DNA of 64,000 nt from Pseudomonas weihenstephanensis (GCF_001043055.1 NZ_JYLF01000003.1:248001-312000), one strand, 5' to 3'. Shown: positions 45,234-55,111, numbered from the stretch's first letter. The notes: generated from the sequence alone by a model not told the origin. Numbers and translations are program-made.

Positions 45234-47231
45234 TCAGAACCCCTTGGCGGGTGCTCCCATGAAGTGCTCAAAGGACTCAAGGAGCGAGCGCTCGTCCCCC
45301 GGAGAGAAAAATGCATCTCTGAAGGCTTGCCCTGTGTTTTGGTTGAAAATACCGTCGTTCTCGAACTTGGCGAACACTTTCTGTGCCAGGCTTTCAGCCC
45401 ACTCATAGGTGTAATAGCCCGCTTCATAGCCTGTGACCATGTAATCGAATGTATTGGCGAATTGATCGTTTTCTGGCCAGCCCAAGGGCAGGGCTTCAGT
45501 CCTTGCATGGCGTAACACTTGCTGCACGGTACGTCCGTCGCCAACGCTTAGGTGCACCTCAAAATCAAACTGCGAGCGGAGCAGTTCGGTGGCGGTCTCC
45601 AGGGCCGCGGTTACTTTTCTCGCATCCAGCAGCCGTCCAACCTGCTCACTGCTAAGGGCTTTGGCTGTTTGATAGTGACGTGAAATCCACAGCAGACAAG
45701 CAGGTGACAAGCACCATTGCTCCAGCATCTTTCCTGCGAACTCGCTGGCATCTTTACCCATGTGCAGGATGCTCGACAGTTCGCGCACATCGCTGAGCGT
45801 CAGAACCTGTTGCAGGCAATGGCCAAATTCATGAAACAACATGCGCAGCTGCAAGGGGCTTAACAAGCACGGTGTGGTGTCACTGGCAGGCGAGAAGTTT
45901 CCATGGAAAATGGCCACGGGCAATATGACGTTGCCCTGTGCATCGATACGGCGGTCACGCGCTGCTTGGGTCCAGCAGCCATCTGCCTTGGGTTCGCGAA
46001 AGAAGGGATCGATATAAATGTGCCCAAGCAGGGTGTGTTTATCCCGGACTTCGAACAGCATCACATCGTGATGCCAAGTACTGAAGCTGAGTTGCGCGAC
46101 CAATTGAATGTCAAACAGTCGCTGGACGATCAGGATCAAGCCGTCAAGCACATGGTTGAAAGGAAAATAAGCCTGCAGTTCGGCGTCAGACATGCCGGAC
46201 AGTTGCGCGCTTAGTCGATGAGCCACATAAGGGTAGTCCCACGCCTGGAGCGTCGAATACCCCAACGAACTGGCTAATGCCTTCAGCGACGGCATCTGTG
46301 CAGCGAGTTGCGGCTTTTTATGTGCATTGTTTGATTTTAAAAAGCCCATAACCTGTTCAGTCGACGTGGCGATCTTTGTTTGCAAGCTCAACTGGGCGTA
46401 ATTGTCGTAGCCCAACAGGTGAGCTTTGTGATGACGCCGCTCCAAGAGTTGCTCAAGGATAGGCCCATTGTCGTTGTGACCTGCCATGGGGCCATGATCC
46501 GAAGCGCGGCAGCTATAAGCCGTTAACAGTTCCTGACGCAGCGCCCGGTTTTCACACTGCGCCATGACATCGTTGTAAATCGCCTCTTCGTCCAGCGTCA
46601 GTAACCAGCCTTCGCGCCCGGTCGCTATGGCTTTGAGTGCGAGTTTATTTTTGAGAGGCTGGCTCAGCCCGGCTAACAGGGACTCGTCAGAGATCAGTTT
46701 GCTCCAGGCTCTGCTGGCCACCTGCACGTTGGTGAAGAACGTGTGTTCAAGTGACTGGATGTGTTCGTTGAGGGTTATCAAGGCTGTTTTTTGGTCGTCC
46801 GCAAGGTTTAGGCCTGCGGCGTTAAACGCGTTGATCTTTTTCGCCAGTAGTGTCTTTGCGGCAGGCGATAATCGCTGCGCGGCTAATGTCTGGTAAGCCT
46901 TGAATAGCCCCAGGCTTTGGGTCACTTCAACGTGCCAGTCGCTGATGAGGGTCCAGCACTCGCTGGCGATGGCCTGCCAGTCATCCGTTTGGGGGATTAG
47001 GGCCAAGGTGACCAGCACATTTGAGGCGTCATCCACGCGAGCGCTCAGTGCGTCCATAGCCAGTACCAAGCCGCTCCACGTAGGCGTCTGTGCCTGACTT
47101 GAAATGATGAGTTCTACAGCGCTGCGATTTTCGTCAAGGATCCGCGTGATGGCAGGCTTGAGGTGCTCAAGCCTAATGTGTGCATAGTTGACGAGATTAT
47201 GGGGTTGTAAAAGCGGGTTGCTGTCATTCAC
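45234..47231 (-). CDS. M3-family metallopeptidase, divergent oligopeptidase A paralogue
   Basis: This protein of about 665 residues is a thimet-oligopeptidase-type zinc peptidase. The zinc site is HEFGH at residues 467-471 and the third ligand Glu lies about 25 residues on, in SEFAGKMLEQW. The end holds FDYMVTGYEAGYYTYEWAESLA, typical for substrate binding in PrlC. It differs from housekeeping PrlC in many places, including the usual DAVELPSQFMENW block. Start: a GTG at 47231 (VNDSNPLLQPHNLVNY) with AGGAAG upstream is more likely than the longer frame from 47276. No signal peptide is visible, so it is cytoplasmic. Confidence 0.85.
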   Translation of the reverse strand: MNDSNPLLQPHNLVNYAHIRLEHLKPAITRILDENRSAVELIISSQAQTPTWSGLVLAMDALSARVDDASNVLVTLALIPQTDDWQAIASECWTLISDWHVEVTQSLGLFKAYQTLAAQRLSPAAKTLLAKKINAFNAAGLNLADDQKTALITLNEHIQSLEHTFFTNVQVASRAWSKLISDESLLAGLSQPLKNKLALKAIATGREGWLLTLDEEAIYNDVMAQCENRALRQELLTAYSCRASDHGPMAGHNDNGPILEQLLERRHHKAHLLGYDNYAQLSLQTKIATSTEQVMGFLKSNNAHKKPQLAAQMPSLKALASSLGYSTLQAWDYPYVAHRLSAQLSGMSDAELQAYFPFNHVLDGLILIVQRLFDIQLVAQLSFSTWHHDVMLFEVRDKHTLLGHIYIDPFFREPKADGCWTQAARDRRIDAQGNVILPVAIFHGNFSPASDTTPCLLSPLQLRMLFHEFGHCLQQVLTLSDVRELSSILHMGKDASEFAGKMLEQWCLSPACLLWISRHYQTAKALSSEQVGRLLDARKVTAALETATELLRSQFDFEVHLSVGDGRTVQQVLRHARTEALPLGWPENDQFANTFDYMVTGYEAGYYTYEWAESLAQKVFAKFENDGIFNQNTGQAFRDAFFSPGDERSLLESFEHFMGAPAKGF

Positions 47232-47523
47232 GTGCAAACTTCCTGTCTGTGTTGAGCGTGGCGAGATAGCCACCATCCGTGAGGCACAGACTAAAAGTCA
47301 GATTCAGCAACATGTCATACAGTGCTACCGCGAATCGACTGGGTTTTGGGGGTACGGCACAGCTAAAAAACGGGGGGCGAAGCGGCCGCCGACAGGTTGT
47401 GTCTGAAATGGCGTCGTTTTGCGAGTTACAAAGATGTCAGCGGATAAAGCACATACGCTCGTGATCACGACCTGCTTTGTAGGGGCGTGTGTTTAATCTG
47501 AACGCAGTGTGTGAGCAGGCTTT

Positions 47524-48573
47524 TCAGGGGGTGTTAGATAACTGGCGTAATGCCGCCTTGCGCCGCTCAGCGGGCAGCTTTGCGAGGTGTTCTACCTCGG
47601 TATAGAACGTTGGCCAGTCGCTCGTGCTTTTTTTGAATAGTGCTGCAAAAGCAGGGACCCATTGATCGTAGAGGCCAAAAGGCAGCAACTTGGCGTTATT
47701 CATGGGGGCATAGACCCACGCGTCAAAGCGTGTGTTACCACTCCACTGCTGATCACGTAACTGACGGTAGGCTTCGCGCATTCGCTCAAACTCTTCAGCT
47801 TTACGTTGGCGCATTTGCGGGGCTGTTAATGGCTGTTCGTAAAGCTGCTGCAAACGTTGTCGGGTTTGCAGCACCAGGCCAATGAATTGATCACGTTGCT
47901 GCACTGCGCGCATATCTGGCGAAGGCAAGCCTTGCCGGGCACGCCATTGGCGGGTGCCCTCCTGCTCGACGAAGGTGGCGAAGGACTCATTGAATTCAGT
48001 GTCGTCTTTGACATAGAAACGCTGGTGCGCCAGTTCGTGAAAGATCACGCTGGCAAGGCGCTCATCGCCCCAATTGAGCATGGTGTTGAGGATGGGGTCA
48101 TCAAACCAGCCCAGCGTTGAGTACGCTTCAACGCCCCCCACAAATACGTCCATGCCTTGTTGGCTTTGCAGGGCGGCTTCTCCCCGCGCGCCGCCCACTG
48201 AGTAATAACCACGGTAGGCCACGCACCCGGCAATCGGGAAGCAATGGGTCACAGGGTTGAGTGAAAACGGGGGCGTGGCGAACACGTTCCACACCACATA
48301 GGGCCGCTTGAGGTCGGCGTACACGCGATAGCTCGGGTTGTCTGGCAGGTGCAAGTGTTGACTGGCAAAGGTGCGTGCTGCCTGGGCTTTGACCAGTTGT
48401 TGACGCAGGGCCGCAGGGCGTTGAGGGTCGGCGATCACCGCGGCCGCCGGTTCGCGGGCCTGCAAAACGTGCAGTTGGCCGCTGGCCAGTTGCGAGTAGT
48501 AGCCCAGGCTGGAGCAGCCATTGAGTAAGGCCAGTGCAACGAGGGTCAGCACACGGCGAGCAAGTGGTGTCAT
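47524..48573 (-). CDS. Putative aminopeptidase lipoprotein (PF10023 type)
   Basis: This 349-residue protein has a lipoprotein signal (LALLNGCSSLG, Cys20). It carries a zinc-peptidase motif HELAHQ at residues 179-184 followed by NESFATFVEQEG, giving a third Glu ligand. The segment SVGGARGEAALQSQQGMDVF is typical of the family annotated as predicted aminopeptidases. Its substrate is unknown. It is divergent from the next small lipoprotein gene. Confidence 0.85.
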   Translation of the reverse strand: MTPLARRVLTLVALALLNGCSSLGYYSQLASGQLHVLQAREPAAAVIADPQRPAALRQQLVKAQAARTFASQHLHLPDNPSYRVYADLKRPYVVWNVFATPPFSLNPVTHCFPIAGCVAYRGYYSVGGARGEAALQSQQGMDVFVGGVEAYSTLGWFDDPILNTMLNWGDERLASVIFHELAHQRFYVKDDTEFNESFATFVEQEGTRQWRARQGLPSPDMRAVQQRDQFIGLVLQTRQRLQQLYEQPLTAPQMRQRKAEEFERMREAYRQLRDQQWSGNTRFDAWVYAPMNNAKLLPFGLYDQWVPAFAALFKKSTSDWPTFYTEVEHLAKLPAERRKAALRQLSNTP

Positions 48574-48684
48574 ACAACAATCCAGAAGAAGACTGCCGCA
48601 AGCCTAGCGCCTGAGCAGGGCTGCACGCCACAGCATTGCGGATCGGCGCTATGCTGGCACTTCAATCCCTCATGGAAAATGACT

Positions 48685-49101
48685 ATGCGCACGTATTTGT
48701 TGCTGGGGATGGCTTGCCTGCTGAGTGCGTGTGTCAGTACGCCACTGCCCAAGCCGGACCCGAACCTGGCGTGGGTTGACCTCGAAACGCAAACCGGCAA
48801 GCTGGTGATGGCTGAACGCCTGGATCATCAACGCATGACCGACGGCCGCTATTTTCAGGTTTCACCGGGTAGCCATGAGCTGATGGTGCGCTTTGATTAC
48901 GAGGTGTTTATCGGGGGCATGAGCCAGTTCAGTAACCCACAAGAACGGCTGTGCTACATCACGCTCAATTACGCCGATTTCCAGCCTGGCCAGCGCTACC
49001 GTTTGCAAGCGCGCTCTTTGGGGTTCAACGCCTACGCCCGGCTCTACAGCGCCGAGGGCAAGGTGTTGGCACAAGAGCGGCAGGTCAACTGCTTGCCGTA
49101 G
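48685..49101 (+). CDS. Hypothetical lipoprotein
   Basis: This protein of about 138 residues starts with MRTYLLLGMACLLSACVST, a lipobox with Cys at about residue 16. The mature part is beta-rich and includes WVDLETQTGKLVMAERLD and the LCYITLNYADFQPGQRYRLQARSLGF stretch; it resembles small Pseudomonas lipoproteins that have no named role. An in-frame ATG two codons upstream is an alternative start. Confidence 0.75.
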   Translation: MRTYLLLGMACLLSACVSTPLPKPDPNLAWVDLETQTGKLVMAERLDHQRMTDGRYFQVSPGSHELMVRFDYEVFIGGMSQFSNPQERLCYITLNYADFQPGQRYRLQARSLGFNAYARLYSAEGKVLAQERQVNCLP

Positions 49102-49104
49102 CGA

Positions 49105-49338
49105 TCAATTGTCGTTCTTTTGGTAGATGATTTTTTTGGTGCCGTTTTCGCATGTCCCGACCACCATGTTCTGATCGTGGACCTCTTCATTGCTCACGAT
49201 TTCAAGCGTGTAAGAGGGCACATTGTTGGCTTGGATCTTGGCCTCGATCTCCGCTTTCAATTCTTCGCAAGGCTTGGGTGCTGCCCATACTGAAGTGGCC
49301 AAGGCGCTACAGATGACAGCCAGAGCAATACGTTTCAT
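49105..49338 (-). CDS. DUF1161 small periplasmic protein
   Basis: This 77-residue protein begins at 49338 (MKRIALAVICSALATSVWAA) with a signal peptide. The mature part, KPCEELKAEIEAKIQANNV, YTLEIV and VVGTCENGTKKIIYQ, matches DUF1161. Two Cys (in KPCEEL and VGTCEN) could form a disulfide. No function is known. Its stop almost touches that of the convergent lipoprotein gene. Confidence 0.85.
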   Translation of the reverse strand: MKRIALAVICSALATSVWAAPKPCEELKAEIEAKIQANNVPSYTLEIVSNEEVHDQNMVVGTCENGTKKIIYQKNDN

Positions 49339-49496
49339 GGTGAGACTCCCTTGATAGCAAAATGCAACGTCATAGGTTGACGCCAATGCGGCTCATTCGA
49401 TCACATTTGGCAACATTTATGACTGATCCAAGGCATCGCAAGCCATGTCGTCATCGGCCCGTACCCTAGCAGGCGGGCCGATGGCGCCATGTCCAA

Positions 49497-49928
49497 TCAG
49501 CTCAGCAAGGTCGCGTCGAGGGTGATTTTTGCGTTGAGGACCTTCGATACCGGGCAGCCTTCTTTAGCCTTGGTGGTCAATTCGGTGAATTTTTCTTGGG
49601 TGGCACCCGGCACTTTGGCTTTGAGCACCAAGTGCACGGCAGTGATGGCAAACCCCCCATCGACTTGATCCAGCGTGACTTCGGCCGTGGTGTCGATGGT
49701 GTCGGCTTTGAGTCCGGCATCGCCAAGAATCATTGATAAAGCCATCGAGAAACAGCCGGCATGGGCGGCGCCGATCAGTTCCTCCGGGTTGGTGCCTTTG
49801 CCGCCTTCAAATCGGGCCTTGAAGCCATAGGGCGCGTCACGCAATACGCCGGTTTCAGTGGAGATGGAGCCGATGCCGGTTTTAAGATCGCCTGCCCAAT
49901 GAGCCGATGCTGTCTTTTTAATACTCAT
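49497..49928 (-). CDS. osmC: OsmC peroxidase
   Basis: This 143-residue protein matches OsmC, a thiol peroxidase for organic hydroperoxides. Key segments are ASAHWAGDLKTGIGSIST, the first active Cys in IGAAHAGCFSMALSMIL and the second Cys in AKEGCPVSKVL. GGAGGCACGC precedes the ATG. An AlgU-type promoter lies about 50 bases upstream, so it should be induced by osmotic and envelope stress. Confidence 0.93.
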   Translation of the reverse strand: MSIKKTASAHWAGDLKTGIGSISTETGVLRDAPYGFKARFEGGKGTNPEELIGAAHAGCFSMALSMILGDAGLKADTIDTTAEVTLDQVDGGFAITAVHLVLKAKVPGATQEKFTELTTKAKEGCPVSKVLNAKITLDATLLS

Positions 49929-49976
49929 GCGTGCCTCCTGAAGAGCGGCGTGAAGGTTTCACGCCTTGTGTAGAGT

Positions 49977-50004
49977 TGTGAGGGTAGTCGGCGGCACAAA
50001 GTTC
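49977..50004 (-). promoter_or_regulatory. Predicted AlgU promoter of osmC
   Basis: A perfect GAACTT (50004-49999), a 17-base spacer and TCACA (49981-49977) on the minus strand match the AlgU consensus well. It points at osmC, with a leader of about 45 bases. osmC is a known AlgU target in P. aeruginosa. Confidence 0.65.
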
Positions 50005-50144
50005 ATCCTGTCAGACCAATCGTCTTTTTAGGTAACTCATTTCATAGGTAGCTATTGAAACTCGGGTATATGCCCATATTGCAAAGAACACTGGCAGGTT
50101 TTGGCGAGCGTCTTGGCCTGCGTCCCACTAGGAGTAGCTGGTTG

Positions 50145-51149
50145 ATGAAAACCCTGTCCGACATCAAATTCTCGACCCTTGACCTGGTGCCTGTGCGTGA
50201 AGGTGGCAGCCCCGCGCAAGCGCTGCGCAATTCGCTGGATCTGGCGCAGCACGTTGAACAGTTCGGCTACAACCGTTTTTGGGTGGCTGAACACCACAAC
50301 ATGGACGGTATCGCCAGCTCGGCCACGTCGGTGCTGATTGGTTATTTGGCGGGAGGTACTTCGACCATTCGTGTGGGTTCGGGCGGTGTCATGCTGCCCA
50401 ACCATGCGCCGTTGGTCATTGCTGAACAATTCGGCACCCTTGAAAGCCTCTATCCGGGAAGAATTGACCTTGGGCTGGGGCGTGCCCCTGGCTCCGACCA
50501 AATGACGGCGCGCGCACTGCGTCGGGAACGGTCGGGAAGCGCCGATGACTTCCCCGAAGATGTGGCTGAGCTGATGCGTTATCTAGGCCCACGCGCCCCG
50601 GATCAGCGCGTGATTGCCATGCCGGGCACTGGCACCAATGTCCCGGTCTGGTTGCTTGGTTCCAGCCTGTTCAGTGCGCAACTGGCGGGTGAGCGCGGCT
50701 TGCCTTACGCGTTCGCTTCACATTTCGCTCCACGCCTGATGCACGAAGCGATCCGCGTTTACCGCAATCACTTCAAACCTTCAGCCGTGCTCGATAAACC
50801 CTACGTGATGCTAGGCGTACCGTTAGTGGCTGCCGACACGGATGAGCAGGCAGAGTATCTGGCGACGTCTGTGTATCAGCGCATTCTGGCGTTGATGCGT
50901 GGGCAAAGCCTGGTGCAGCGTGCGCCTGTCGATACGATGGACGGCCTCTGGCTGCCCCATGAGAAAGACGCGGTGATGAGCTTCCTCGGCTTGGCGATGG
51001 TCGGCAGCCCTGAAAAAATCCGGGCCAAACTGGCCGTCCTGGTTGAGCAGACGGGCGCGGATGAACTGATTTTTACCTCTGACCTCTATGAGCACGCCGA
51101 CCGCATTCATTCTTATGAGTTGCTGGCGCAGGTCATGAAGCAGGGTTAA
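50145..51149 (+). CDS. Luciferase-like (LLM class) flavin-dependent oxidoreductase
   Basis: This 334-residue protein starts at 50145 ([21 protein letters not shown]) with TAGGAG upstream. It belongs to the MsnO8 group of luciferase-like monooxygenases: [45 protein letters not shown] and [14 protein letters not shown] are the typical FMN-binding blocks. Such enzymes use reduced flavin from a partner reductase. The substrate is unknown; some relatives act on sulfonates, which would fit the tau genes a few kilobases on, but that link is weak. Confidence 0.88.
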   Translation: MKTLSDIKFSTLDLVPVREGGSPAQALRNSLDLAQHVEQFGYNRFWVAEHHNMDGIASSATSVLIGYLAGGTSTIRVGSGGVMLPNHAPLVIAEQFGTLESLYPGRIDLGLGRAPGSDQMTARALRRERSGSADDFPEDVAELMRYLGPRAPDQRVIAMPGTGTNVPVWLLGSSLFSAQLAGERGLPYAFASHFAPRLMHEAIRVYRNHFKPSAVLDKPYVMLGVPLVAADTDEQAEYLATSVYQRILALMRGQSLVQRAPVDTMDGLWLPHEKDAVMSFLGLAMVGSPEKIRAKLAVLVEQTGADELIFTSDLYEHADRIHSYELLAQVMKQG

Positions 51150-51198
51150 GCGCGGCAGGTTTTTTACAGCTCTCCCTTCAAGCAATAACTATTTACCA

Positions 51199-51224
51199 CC
51201 TGACGACCCTTCGGGGACGTCAGG
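51199..51224. repeat. Hairpin between the LLM gene and the RHS gene
   Basis: CCTGACG and CGTCAGG pair around a 12-base loop. There is no T run close by. It may act as a weak terminator for the LLM gene. Confidence 0.4.
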
Positions 51225-51251
51225 CTGGCCTGACCTTGTTCCCCTCAGGTC

Positions 51252-54182
51252 ATGAGCATGCCTTCTTCTTTGCACCATCACACGCCGGTTTTAACAGCCT
51301 TTGACCCTCGCGGCTTGAATGTTCGCAGTGTGGCGTATCACCGAACGTCATCTGAAGTGCCGGCTCAGGCGCGTGTGAGTTGTCAGGTGCATGGGGCCAG
51401 CGGTTTTTTGCTTGAGCAGTGGGACCCGCGCTTACACGGCTTACGTCAGCGCGAACCGCAAACCCGCTCAAATCAAGGCAGCCATTTCAGTCTGTCCGGG
51501 CACCCGCTGCTCACCCGCAGTGTTGATGCCGGTAGCCGCTGGATTTTGCGCGGGGCCGCAGGTCACGTGCTCACCCGTTGGGACTCGCGTGGCGGGCGGC
51601 AACGTTATGAGTTCGATCAAGCGTTAAGGCTGACGTCGTCCTTTGAGCAAGGCGCCAATGACGCGCGGGAACGTCAAGTCGAGGCGTTGGCTTACGCAGG
51701 CAGTACTGCGCAAGATCTGGCTGCTAACCGTTGTGGCCGGTTGATCCGTCACGATGATGCGTGCGGCACATTGCACTACGAACACTATGCGCTCACGGGG
51801 TCGCTGTTGAGCGAGCAGCGCAAATTTCGTCGCGGCCTTGACCCTGTGGACTGGCCGCTCTCAGTGCTTGAGCGCGATGAGGCGCTGCACCCGCAGGGCT
51901 TTACCACGACGTGGCAATACGATGCGTTGGGTGGCGTGGTGGCGCAAATCGATGCCAAGGGCCATTGCCAGCACACCGTTTACGGCATTGACGGGTTGTT
52001 GCGTGAGAGTGCTCTGACCCTCAAAGACGGCGTGCGCCAAGTGTTGCTCGATCAACGCGTGTGTAACGCCAGCGGCCGGGTTCAGTCGGAGCGCGCGGGC
52101 AATAACGTGATGACGGTTACACACTATTCTGCGTTCGATGAGCGTCTGGAGCGTTTGGTCGCATACCGCTCGGGCCAGTCGCATGCGCCGTTGCAATCGC
52201 TGGATTATGAATACGATCACGTCGGTAATGTCACGCGCATCCGGGATACTGCCCAGCCCGTGCAGTGGTCGAGCAACACGCAAATCAGCGCGGATAGCAC
52301 GTATGTGTATGACTCGCTGTATCAACTGATCCGTGCCACGGGCCGAGAAAATGCGCATAACGGGGCGGGTCCCGCGCTACCTGAATATGTGGGCTTTGGC
52401 GCAACGGATGACAGCGTGTGGCGTCGTTACACGCAAAACTACCGCTATGACGAGGGCGCCAACTTGATTCACTTGCAGCATCAAGTGAGTTCGGGGCAAG
52501 GCTATAGCCGCACCCTGGAATTGGCCAAAGGCAGTAATCATGGGTTGCTTAACCTCGCTCCGGCACAGATGCCGGTTAATCCGGGGCTGGGCAGCGGGTT
52601 TGATTTGAATGGCAACCAGCAAGCGTTGCAGGCCGGGCAAACGATGCATTGGAATGTTGCCAATCAACTGGCCAAAGTTACCTTGGTACACCGAGATAAC
52701 GCTCGTGACGACGACGAGGTGTATGGGTATGACGCTTTGGGCCAACGTGTGCGAAAAGTGCGCACTACATTGGCCGCTCATCGGACCCACACCCAACAGG
52801 TCCTGTATCTGCCGGGTCTTGAGATACGCCACGATACTGCCAGCGGCGAACAATTAAACGTCATCACCGCTCAGGCCGGGCGTTGTGAGGTGAGGGTGTT
52901 GCAGTGGGAACATTGCCGAGCGCAAGCCTCGTGCGATACGCAGCAACGCTTCAGTCTCTGTGATCTTGTGGGTAGCAGTACGCTGGAGTTGAATGACCAG
53001 GCGCAGATACTCAGTCAAGAAAGCTATTACCCCTTTGGTGCGACCGCGTGGTGGGCTGCCAGGAGTGAGGTTGAGGCTTCTTACAAAACCATTCGTTATG
53101 CGGGCAAAGAGCGCGATGCCAGCGGGTTGTACTACTACGGGTTCCGCTACTACGCCCCTTGGTTGCAGCGTTGGATCAGTCCGGATCCCATTGGCAATGT
53201 AGAGGGGTTTAACCAGTACGCGATGGTCTCCAATAACCCGGTCTCACAAACGGACAGCTTTGGTTTGCACGGGGCCTCTGTTGATACCAGGCCAGAGCGT
53301 GTTCAGGCGCTTGACCGTTTCTTGCGCGAGCACTTTCCGGGTGTCTACCCCCAAAGTCTGGACACCTTTGCATACAGATACAGCCTCTCTCAAGGCCCGC
53401 ATGCCAGCATCATCAATGCCGTACGCACTGCCGGGTATAGCTTTGATGAAATAGATGTTTACAACACCTCTGTGAGTATTAAAGCCACCAGGCCGGCCAA
53501 TATCATGGCGGGGCTGACCGAAGTGTATGTGGCGTCCTCCAGTTACTTTAACGAAACAGCCAGGTGGATGACCAACCCGGTGATTAACCCTGACCCGGGT
53601 GTATGGGGTGGACCCAATATCGTGTCGACCTACGAGAGCATGCGACCGGCGGACTGGGGCATGTTTGATGCTCAGGAAACGGGTATGAGCGATGCATTGA
53701 GTATCAGCCGAAAAGAAGCGGTCACGCTGTTCAATAAACTGATCAAGGGCAATCCCGCAGGGCAGGCCACCACTTACAGTGGGCGCAGAGTGAGTGATGT
53801 CGGGCTTAACGCATTGGCGGCCCAGGCCCGAGAAGGAAAGACCCTGCGCACTGAACAGTTCTTGTCAGTCAGTGACTCGCTGAGTGTGGCCAAATCATTT
53901 GCCATGGGCACTTACGACAGGCGCCCAGGCCCTCTGCACCCCGTGATGCTGACGATTAAGGGCGCGCGCGCGATGAAGCTGGCATCACCGGTCAATGAAG
54001 CTGAAGGGGTGTACCCGTTGCAATCAACGTTCACCCTCCACCCGGCGGGCTTTTCCGAAATGATGACTCAGGCGTATGTCCCGAGCGCGACGCACTTTAT
54101 TTTGCAGGAGGTGATGGTCCCCAAGGCTCAGCGAAAAAATTTGGCCTTTTTAACCGATCCACGGGGGAGAAGCTGGCATTGA
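51252..54182 (+). CDS. RHS/TccC-like toxin with C-terminal ADP-ribosyltransferase-like domain
   Basis: This 976-residue protein is of the TccC insecticidal-toxin type. It opens with LHHHTPVLTAFDPRGLNVRSVAYHR, has many YD-type repeats (about 100-600, for example YEFDQALRLTSSF), and the RHS core near residues 612-671: KTIRYAGKERDASGLYYYG, then RYYAPWLQRWISPDPIG, closed by QTDSFGL. In this family the core forms a shell and a protease step cuts after the closing motif. The variable tail (about 672-976) holds an ART-like R-S-E set: Arg845 in TYSGRR, FLSVS at 870-874, and ExE at Glu916-Ala-Glu918. No TcA or TcB gene and no immunity gene lie nearby. The start could be 51252 or 51258. Confidence 0.85.
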   Translation: MSMPSSLHHHTPVLTAFDPRGLNVRSVAYHRTSSEVPAQARVSCQVHGASGFLLEQWDPRLHGLRQREPQTRSNQGSHFSLSGHPLLTRSVDAGSRWILRGAAGHVLTRWDSRGGRQRYEFDQALRLTSSFEQGANDARERQVEALAYAGSTAQDLAANRCGRLIRHDDACGTLHYEHYALTGSLLSEQRKFRRGLDPVDWPLSVLERDEALHPQGFTTTWQYDALGGVVAQIDAKGHCQHTVYGIDGLLRESALTLKDGVRQVLLDQRVCNASGRVQSERAGNNVMTVTHYSAFDERLERLVAYRSGQSHAPLQSLDYEYDHVGNVTRIRDTAQPVQWSSNTQISADSTYVYDSLYQLIRATGRENAHNGAGPALPEYVGFGATDDSVWRRYTQNYRYDEGANLIHLQHQVSSGQGYSRTLELAKGSNHGLLNLAPAQMPVNPGLGSGFDLNGNQQALQAGQTMHWNVANQLAKVTLVHRDNARDDDEVYGYDALGQRVRKVRTTLAAHRTHTQQVLYLPGLEIRHDTASGEQLNVITAQAGRCEVRVLQWEHCRAQASCDTQQRFSLCDLVGSSTLELNDQAQILSQESYYPFGATAWWAARSEVEASYKTIRYAGKERDASGLYYYGFRYYAPWLQRWISPDPIGNVEGFNQYAMVSNNPVSQTDSFGLHGASVDTRPERVQALDRFLREHFPGVYPQSLDTFAYRYSLSQGPHASIINAVRTAGYSFDEIDVYNTSVSIKATRPANIMAGLTEVYVASSSYFNETARWMTNPVINPDPGVWGGPNIVSTYESMRPADWGMFDAQETGMSDALSISRKEAVTLFNKLIKGNPAGQATTYSGRRVSDVGLNALAAQAREGKTLRTEQFLSVSDSLSVAKSFAMGTYDRRPGPLHPVMLTIKGARAMKLASPVNEAEGVYPLQSTFTLHPAGFSEMMTQAYVPSATHFILQEVMVPKAQRKNLAFLTDPRGRSWH

Positions 54183-54221
54183 GCGACATCACCACGGCCA
54201 GTCATGCTGAGGTGTTATTGA

Positions 54222-55055
54222 TCAAAACGGCGCATCGCCCAAAATAGTGGCGCGATGCATCACGCGTCGGTTCGGACGGTAGTCATCCACAGCGTAATGC
54301 TGGGTGACGCGGTTGTCCCAAAAGGCCACATCGTTTTGCTGCCAGCGCCAGCGAATGGTGTATTCGGGGCGGGTGGCGTGGGCAAACAGCAGCTTGAGGA
54401 TTGCTTCGCTCTCGGCCTCTGAAAGCTCGTTGATCCGCGTGGTAAAACCTTCGTTGACGAACAGGGATTTACGACCGCTGACCGGATGCGTGCGAATCAC
54501 CGGGTGTGATAGCGGCGGGTTGTTTTTACGGGTTTGATCCCAACGGGCGAAGTCTTCGGGGGTGGAGCCAAAGCGCTCCAGCGGGAACGATTTGGTGAAA
54601 TCATGTGTGGCCGTCAGCCCATCCAGCAGCCGTTGCAGCGGTTTTGATAACCCTTCGAATGCAGCAATGCCACTGGCCCACAATGTGTCACCGCCGAACG
54701 CAGGCAGTTGTTTGGCGCTCAGCACGGCACCCATGGCTGGCGTTGGCAAAAATGTAACGTCGGTGTGCCAGACCGCGTTGTCGCGTACATCGGTCACGGC
54801 GGTGTCCAGCACCAGCACTTCTGGCTGTTCGGGCACGTTGGGGTAAATCGGGTGAATGTGCAAATCGCCGAAATTGGCTGCAAAGCGTGCTTGCTGTTGC
54901 GGGGTGATGGACTGGTTCTTGAAGAAGATCACCTGGTGAGTGAGCAGCGCTTGTTCGATGGCATCACGCTGTTCGAGGCTCAACGGCTGAGTCAGGTCAA
55001 CGCCTTCTATTTGGGCGCCAAGGGCAGAGCTAAGTGGGGTAAGGGTCAGGCTCAT
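54222..55055 (-). CDS. tauD: Taurine dioxygenase
   Basis: TauD oxidises taurine with 2-oxoglutarate and iron, releasing sulfite as a sulfur source. The 277-residue chain starts [21 protein letters not shown]. Iron ligands are His and Asp in AVWHTDVTF and the distal His in [12 protein letters not shown]; the 2-oxoglutarate Arg follows in RRVMHRATI. It is the last gene of the tauABCD cluster, 56 bases after tauC. Confidence 0.93.
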   Translation of the reverse strand: MSLTLTPLSSALGAQIEGVDLTQPLSLEQRDAIEQALLTHQVIFFKNQSITPQQQARFAANFGDLHIHPIYPNVPEQPEVLVLDTAVTDVRDNAVWHTDVTFLPTPAMGAVLSAKQLPAFGGDTLWASGIAAFEGLSKPLQRLLDGLTATHDFTKSFPLERFGSTPEDFARWDQTRKNNPPLSHPVIRTHPVSGRKSLFVNEGFTTRINELSEAESEAILKLLFAHATRPEYTIRWRWQQNDVAFWDNRVTQHYAVDDYRPNRRVMHRATILGDAPF

Positions 55056-55111
55056 GGTTATTCTCTTCATCAGCGCGCCGATTGATCAGCGTCGTGTTTT
55101 ATTCGAAAAAT

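Noticed and set aside
47277..47523. Short plus-strand frames between the M3 peptidase and the aminopeptidase gene
   Set aside because: They lack ribosome sites and show basic, low-complexity products. No gene or RNA could be supported there.
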